A DNA stretch of 35,309 bases. Source: JADFRG01 sp036986135 (GTDB lineage Bacteria > Chloroflexota > Anaerolineae > Anaerolineales > E44-bin32). The DNA is taken from NCBI GenBank assembly GCA_036986135.1, contig BTQZ01000026.1:1-35309 (forward strand), in the 5' to 3' direction. Within the stretch, counting starts at the first letter, position 1. Every line of letters begins with the position of its first letter. Positions 31,841 through 35,309 of the stretch are shown here, piece by piece. Below the pieces are notes generated by a model. That model saw nothing but the letters and a program-made list of their open reading frames with translations, searched no databases and was not told the origin of the DNA. A program made the position numbers and the translations under genes.

Positions 31841-33289
31841 TTGAACACCACCGAGTCGCGGCCACTATCCCGTATCTTTCTCTTGACATGCTTGGTGATC
31901 GTAATCGTTGGAGCCGCCCTATCCTTCACAAATTTGGGCCGGCAAAGCTTATGGCTCGACGAGGCCTACACCTGGTTCTTCGTGCGGTTGGATTGGCGTC
32001 GCGCAATCAATGCCGTCCAAATTGACGCGGTGAACCCCCCGTTCTACTACCTATTCGTAAAGGCCCTGACCCCCGGAGGGACACTGAGCGAGGCGGCCCT
32101 GCGGTCTCCCTCGGCCCTGGCGCAAGTTATCGGGATTGTAGCTGCCATCTTCCTCGGATATCGCCTGGGTGGAGAAGCGGGTGGCGCTGCCGCTGGAGTC
32201 CTTTGGGCCACACATCCGCTCATCGTGTGGGCCTCGCGCGACGCACGCCCATACGCGTTGGCGGCAGCCCTTGGGGCAGGAGCCGTCGGCGCCTTCGTCG
32301 CGCTCCATCGTTCGATGTCCTACCGCGCCTCTGCCCTAGCGATCGTGTTTCTCGCTCTCGGATTGATCACCCACTACTTCTTCTTCGTGCTCGCCGCTGC
32401 TTTGATACTTCTTGCTCTTATCGACATACGTCGTTCTCCCGCCTTCTTTCGGCGGTGGACTCTTCTCACTCTCGCCGCGATGATCCCCCTGGCGATTTGG
32501 CTGGCTTTCTACTTTTCACAAGGCTCTCCATCCCTTGGGATCGGGTGGATCCGGACGCCGCACCTTTTGGATTTGCCCTTGACTTTGTGGAATCTCGCAT
32601 CGGGCTATGCCGGCGTCTTCGATATCGCTTCTTTGGCATTCGGACTGGTGTTGATTGTGGCGCTCGGCCTCGCCGTCTCCTTTGGAGATCGCTCGCAGGG
32701 GGTCAGGCTTGCACTTGCCGGGCTGCTGATACCGGTTGTTGCGGTGTGGGTGATCTCGCAGCGGCGGCCGGTCTACATGGACCGGTACTTCATCGTCCTG
32801 ATGCCGCTCGTTGCAGGTATTGTTGCTCTGGGTGCCTCGGCGGCTGCCAAGCAACTCTCACGATCCTGGTCCCGCTGGGTGGCGGTCACCGTCTGCGCGC
32901 TAATCGCTTTGAGCGCCGGGTTCTCTGTCCACCAGGCATTGAAGTTTGAGAAGGAAGACTGGCGCGGGCTGACCGCCTTCTTGCAGTCCCGAAGCGCCAC
33001 AGAATCTTCGTACTCCGTCTCGGAGCCTGAGATCACCTTGCCGCTTGGCTACTATGGTCTTGCCGACGTGAACGCCGAACTGCCGCCGCTCATCCCAGCC
33101 TGTGGATCTTCCTGCTGGTGGATTCTGCGCCAGCCGTATACCGCGACCCATGCGTTGACGCAGGCGGTGAAGGAGCCGGAGCGCGACCAGGCACCGGTGG
33201 TTCCCGAGCAATGCATTCGGAAAGGCGAATGGCGGAGTTCCAGCGGAGTACGCGCCTGGGAGATCCAGTGTCCGGCGAACGGCAGGTGA
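31841..33289 (+). CDS. GT-C type membrane glycosyltransferase (GT39-like)
   Basis: The 482-residue protein has about ten to eleven hydrophobic segments. The first external loop carries LWLDEAYTWFF, the acidic motif of polyprenyl-phosphate-sugar-dependent GT-C enzymes, followed by NPPFYYLFVK and SRDARPYAL, typical of PMT_2-type proteins. A C-terminal external part contains Cys residues (CGSSCWW). It should transfer a sugar from a lipid-linked donor on the outer face of the membrane. The start is TTG 31841, with only GAGAAG upstream. Its stop overlaps the next gene by 4 nt (GTGA). The acceptor is unknown. Confidence 0.82.
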   Translation: MNTTESRPLSRIFLLTCLVIVIVGAALSFTNLGRQSLWLDEAYTWFFVRLDWRRAINAVQIDAVNPPFYYLFVKALTPGGTLSEAALRSPSALAQVIGIVAAIFLGYRLGGEAGGAAAGVLWATHPLIVWASRDARPYALAAALGAGAVGAFVALHRSMSYRASALAIVFLALGLITHYFFFVLAAALILLALIDIRRSPAFFRRWTLLTLAAMIPLAIWLAFYFSQGSPSLGIGWIRTPHLLDLPLTLWNLASGYAGVFDIASLAFGLVLIVALGLAVSFGDRSQGVRLALAGLLIPVVAVWVISQRRPVYMDRYFIVLMPLVAGIVALGASAAAKQLSRSWSRWVAVTVCALIALSAGFSVHQALKFEKEDWRGLTAFLQSRSATESSYSVSEPEITLPLGYYGLADVNAELPPLIPACGSSCWWILRQPYTATHALTQAVKEPERDQAPVVPEQCIRKGEWRSSSGVRAWEIQCPANGR

Positions 33290-35274
33290 GACGAGTATCC
33301 ATCGCTTCTGTACCGGCCGTCGCACCGGCCTTCGCCTTCGCGCTTCTCCTTACACGCCTTCTGGTACCAGAGCGGTCTATCGATGCCGTCGGGACTCGCG
33401 CAATCGTGGATGCATTCTTTGCTCTCGGCCTCGCCGGCTTGATTCTCTATTGCGGACGAGGCCTCGGGCGGTTTCTTCTCCGCCGAATCCACATCGTGAC
33501 CGCCGACCCTCTTCTTGCCCTGATCTTCTCCCTCGCCCTTGGACTGGGCGTGCTCGCCTATGGCGTCCTTGCCCTCGGTCTGGCGGGCATGCTCTCTCCA
33601 CCCACCGTGTTCCTATGGCTCGCAATCGCCGGATGGGTCGCCTGGCGCGAAACGGTATCGCAGGGCAGGGAGTGGGGTGACCCGTGGGACCCTTTTCGCT
33701 CGCTCCATCCGGCACTCAAGGCCGGTCTTGCGGCCGCGATCGCCATCTTCGGGATGAGCCTTGTTCAAGCGTTGGTTCCGGTATGGGACTACGACGGCTT
33801 GATGTACCACCTGCAGGCCCCTGCCTTGTTCCTGCGCTCTGGCAAACTCATGCTCCTCCCAGATTTGTGGCAGGCTAATGGTCCGCTCCTGACCGAAATG
33901 CTTTACCTAGTCGGGCTGGCGGCCGAGAGCGCAGTTTTTAGCAAAGTCATCCACCTGTCTTTAGCCGCAATCCTGCTTCTCTCAACTTTCGCTGTCGCTC
34001 GGCGGCATCTGGGCGATCGCGCCGGTTGGCTCGCAGGCGGGATACTCCTTGGGGTCCCCATCTTCCCGGTCTGGGGAAGCCTCGCCTATACCGATATGGC
34101 CTGGGCGTTGTTCGAGTTCCTTGCCGTGGCCGCATTCCTGGAATGGCGCAGATCGCCGGGCCGGAAGTGGATCGTCGTAAGCGGCGCCTTAGCGGGATTC
34201 GCTATGGGGTCCAAGTACACTGGCTTGACTCTATTCCCCATTCTTCTTCTAGCCTTCCTTGTTGAGCGCTCTTCTGGAACTTCCTCCACCCGGCTCCGGA
34301 ACGGTGTCATGTTTGGTGGTGCAGCGCTTATAGTCGCTGCACCCTGGTACCTGAAGAACATGCTGTGGGCCGGTAACCCTGTTTACCCGTTCCTTATCGG
34401 AGGTCCGGATTGGCCTGCGGAACGTGTAGCCATGCTGATGGCCTACATGCGGTCATTCGGCGTTGGGCACTCCCTGGTCGACACTTTGCTCCTACCGCTT
34501 CGTCTCTACACCCAGCGGGCAGCCTTCGGGACCTTCATGAGCAGGATCGACATACCGAACCTGCTCTTCTTGCTCGCTCTCGGGTTTCCGTTTCTTAGAC
34601 GCGATCACCCGCTTCGTCCTCTAGGCTGGATGGCACTCTTGCGGTTTTTGCTGTGGGCGGCCGGCACCCAACAGACCCGCTTCCTTCTCCCCCTCTACCC
34701 TGTCCTGAGCCTCATGGCAGCCAGCGTTCTCGACTCTTGGCTGGCTCGTACTGGGCCGGCGAGGAATTGGTCCAGAATCATCGTGCCCGGCATCGTCGCA
34801 GGGCTAGTGGGTGTCACGCTGGCTTACCAGGTCATCTACCTCGCTGACTCGCGGCCGATCCCAGTGGTGCTTGGGCGCGAATCCAAGGATTCCTTCCTCG
34901 AGCGGTCAGTATATGACTTCCCAGCCATGCGCTACATTCGCTCATCCCTTAATCCAACAGACCGCGTCTACATGGCCTGGGACGGCCAGAGCTACTATTG
35001 CGACGACCGCTGCCTGCCGGATGCCGAGCAGTCCCAGTGGGCGCAGCTCGTAAGGGCTAATCCAACCATCGAGGGGGTTACAGCGAAACTTCGAGAGGCA
35101 GGTGTCACCCATGTGCTCGTCGACCTGGAGGGAATGAACTTCCTGCTGCAGCACGACCCGACAGGGCTTCATGCAACCAGCGCCGCATTCCTTCTTGAGG
35201 AGTACCAGCGCACATGTCTGGAACCGATCCTGACAACCTCCAGCACGATACTTATGAGATTGTCCTGCAATTGA
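33286..35274 (+). CDS. Large GT-C type membrane glycosyltransferase
   Basis: From GTG 33286 the protein has 662 residues and at least eleven hydrophobic segments. The frame stays open back to 33118, but the GTGA overlap with the previous gene and the onset of hydrophobic, family-like sequence favour this start. WDYDGLMYHLQAPALF is the acidic first-loop motif expected for the catalytic site, and GSKYTGLTLFPILLL and PWYLKNMLWAGNPVYP are typical of ArnT/PMT-like glycosyltransferases. A soluble C-terminal domain (about 540-662) follows the membrane part. Its pairing with the gene at 31841 suggests successive steps on one surface glycan or glycoprotein. Confidence 0.8.
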   Translation: MRRVSIASVPAVAPAFAFALLLTRLLVPERSIDAVGTRAIVDAFFALGLAGLILYCGRGLGRFLLRRIHIVTADPLLALIFSLALGLGVLAYGVLALGLAGMLSPPTVFLWLAIAGWVAWRETVSQGREWGDPWDPFRSLHPALKAGLAAAIAIFGMSLVQALVPVWDYDGLMYHLQAPALFLRSGKLMLLPDLWQANGPLLTEMLYLVGLAAESAVFSKVIHLSLAAILLLSTFAVARRHLGDRAGWLAGGILLGVPIFPVWGSLAYTDMAWALFEFLAVAAFLEWRRSPGRKWIVVSGALAGFAMGSKYTGLTLFPILLLAFLVERSSGTSSTRLRNGVMFGGAALIVAAPWYLKNMLWAGNPVYPFLIGGPDWPAERVAMLMAYMRSFGVGHSLVDTLLLPLRLYTQRAAFGTFMSRIDIPNLLFLLALGFPFLRRDHPLRPLGWMALLRFLLWAAGTQQTRFLLPLYPVLSLMAASVLDSWLARTGPARNWSRIIVPGIVAGLVGVTLAYQVIYLADSRPIPVVLGRESKDSFLERSVYDFPAMRYIRSSLNPTDRVYMAWDGQSYYCDDRCLPDAEQSQWAQLVRANPTIEGVTAKLREAGVTHVLVDLEGMNFLLQHDPTGLHATSAAFLLEEYQRTCLEPILTTSSTILMRLSCN

Positions 35275-35298
35275 TCGAGCTAAGAAGTACAAGCTCGA
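35275..35298. other. Short inverted repeat after the last glycosyltransferase gene
   Basis: TCGAGCT (35275-35281) and AGCTCGA (35292-35298) can form a 7-bp stem with a 10-nt loop directly after the stop. No T-run follows before the window ends, so its role as a terminator is uncertain. Confidence 0.3.
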
Positions 35299-35309
35299 AC
35301 GGTTCAGAC

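Noticed and set aside
33118..33285. 56-codon extension of the last glycosyltransferase
   Set aside because: It lies wholly inside the previous gene in another frame, and the GTGA junction at 33286 gives a natural start.

Overview
The window is a densely packed bacterial chromosome segment with moderately high GC. It carries 28 intact protein genes, one tRNA gene and one decayed stretch. The gene content (ClpC, an ssb-nadK-recN cluster, a translin-family protein, DUF3467, an NfuA-like carrier, actinobacterial/Chloroflexi-style succinate dehydrogenase, secreted proteins with Thr/Pro/Ser linkers, many TATAAT-type -10 boxes) points to a member of the Chloroflexota, probably an Anaerolineae-like lineage. 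That placement is inferred from gene families; no rRNA is present to test it. No phage, insertion sequence, CRISPR array or replication origin was seen.

Layout. 1-2586: clpC with its own extended -10 promoter and a bidirectional terminator. 2648-7342 (minus): a tightly overlapping six-gene operon, ssb - DUF3467 - translin/TRAX-like protein - nadK - B-box membrane protein - recN, read from one good promoter whose -10 is covered by a LexA-box-like palindrome. 7410-9782: a class V aminotransferase (minus), then an NfuA-like Fe-S carrier and a single-domain rhodanese (plus). 9886-13938: an ABC exporter (ATPase, two ABC-2 permeases, a small membrane protein) closed by a terminator. 13939-14845: a gene graveyard with recognisable C-terminal remnants of a thioredoxin-reductase-like flavoprotein and a histidine kinase. 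14846-18553: a CoA-binding protein, a DUF3307 membrane protein, a secreted CAP/SCP protein and an acetoin-utilisation-type deacetylase. 18718-18791: tRNA-Arg(CCU), minus.

18861-23703 (minus): a succinate dehydrogenase operon with a fused SdhC-SdhD membrane anchor, then sdhA, sdhB and, 4 nt after sdhB, a response regulator-adenylate cyclase. 23792-26596 (minus): an MFS exporter, a putative zincin and a DUF4013 membrane protein. 26754-28913: a secreted protein with three lamin-tail domains, converging on and overlapping a fused trehalose-6-phosphate synthase/phosphatase (minus) that follows an ICMT-like methyltransferase. 31841-35274: two overlapping GT-C-type membrane glycosyltransferases.

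The parts most worth following up are the TRAX-like putative RNase embedded in an ssb/recN operon, the coupling of a cAMP-producing response regulator to the sdh operon (which also has a dyad at about -60), and the fused Sdh anchor.
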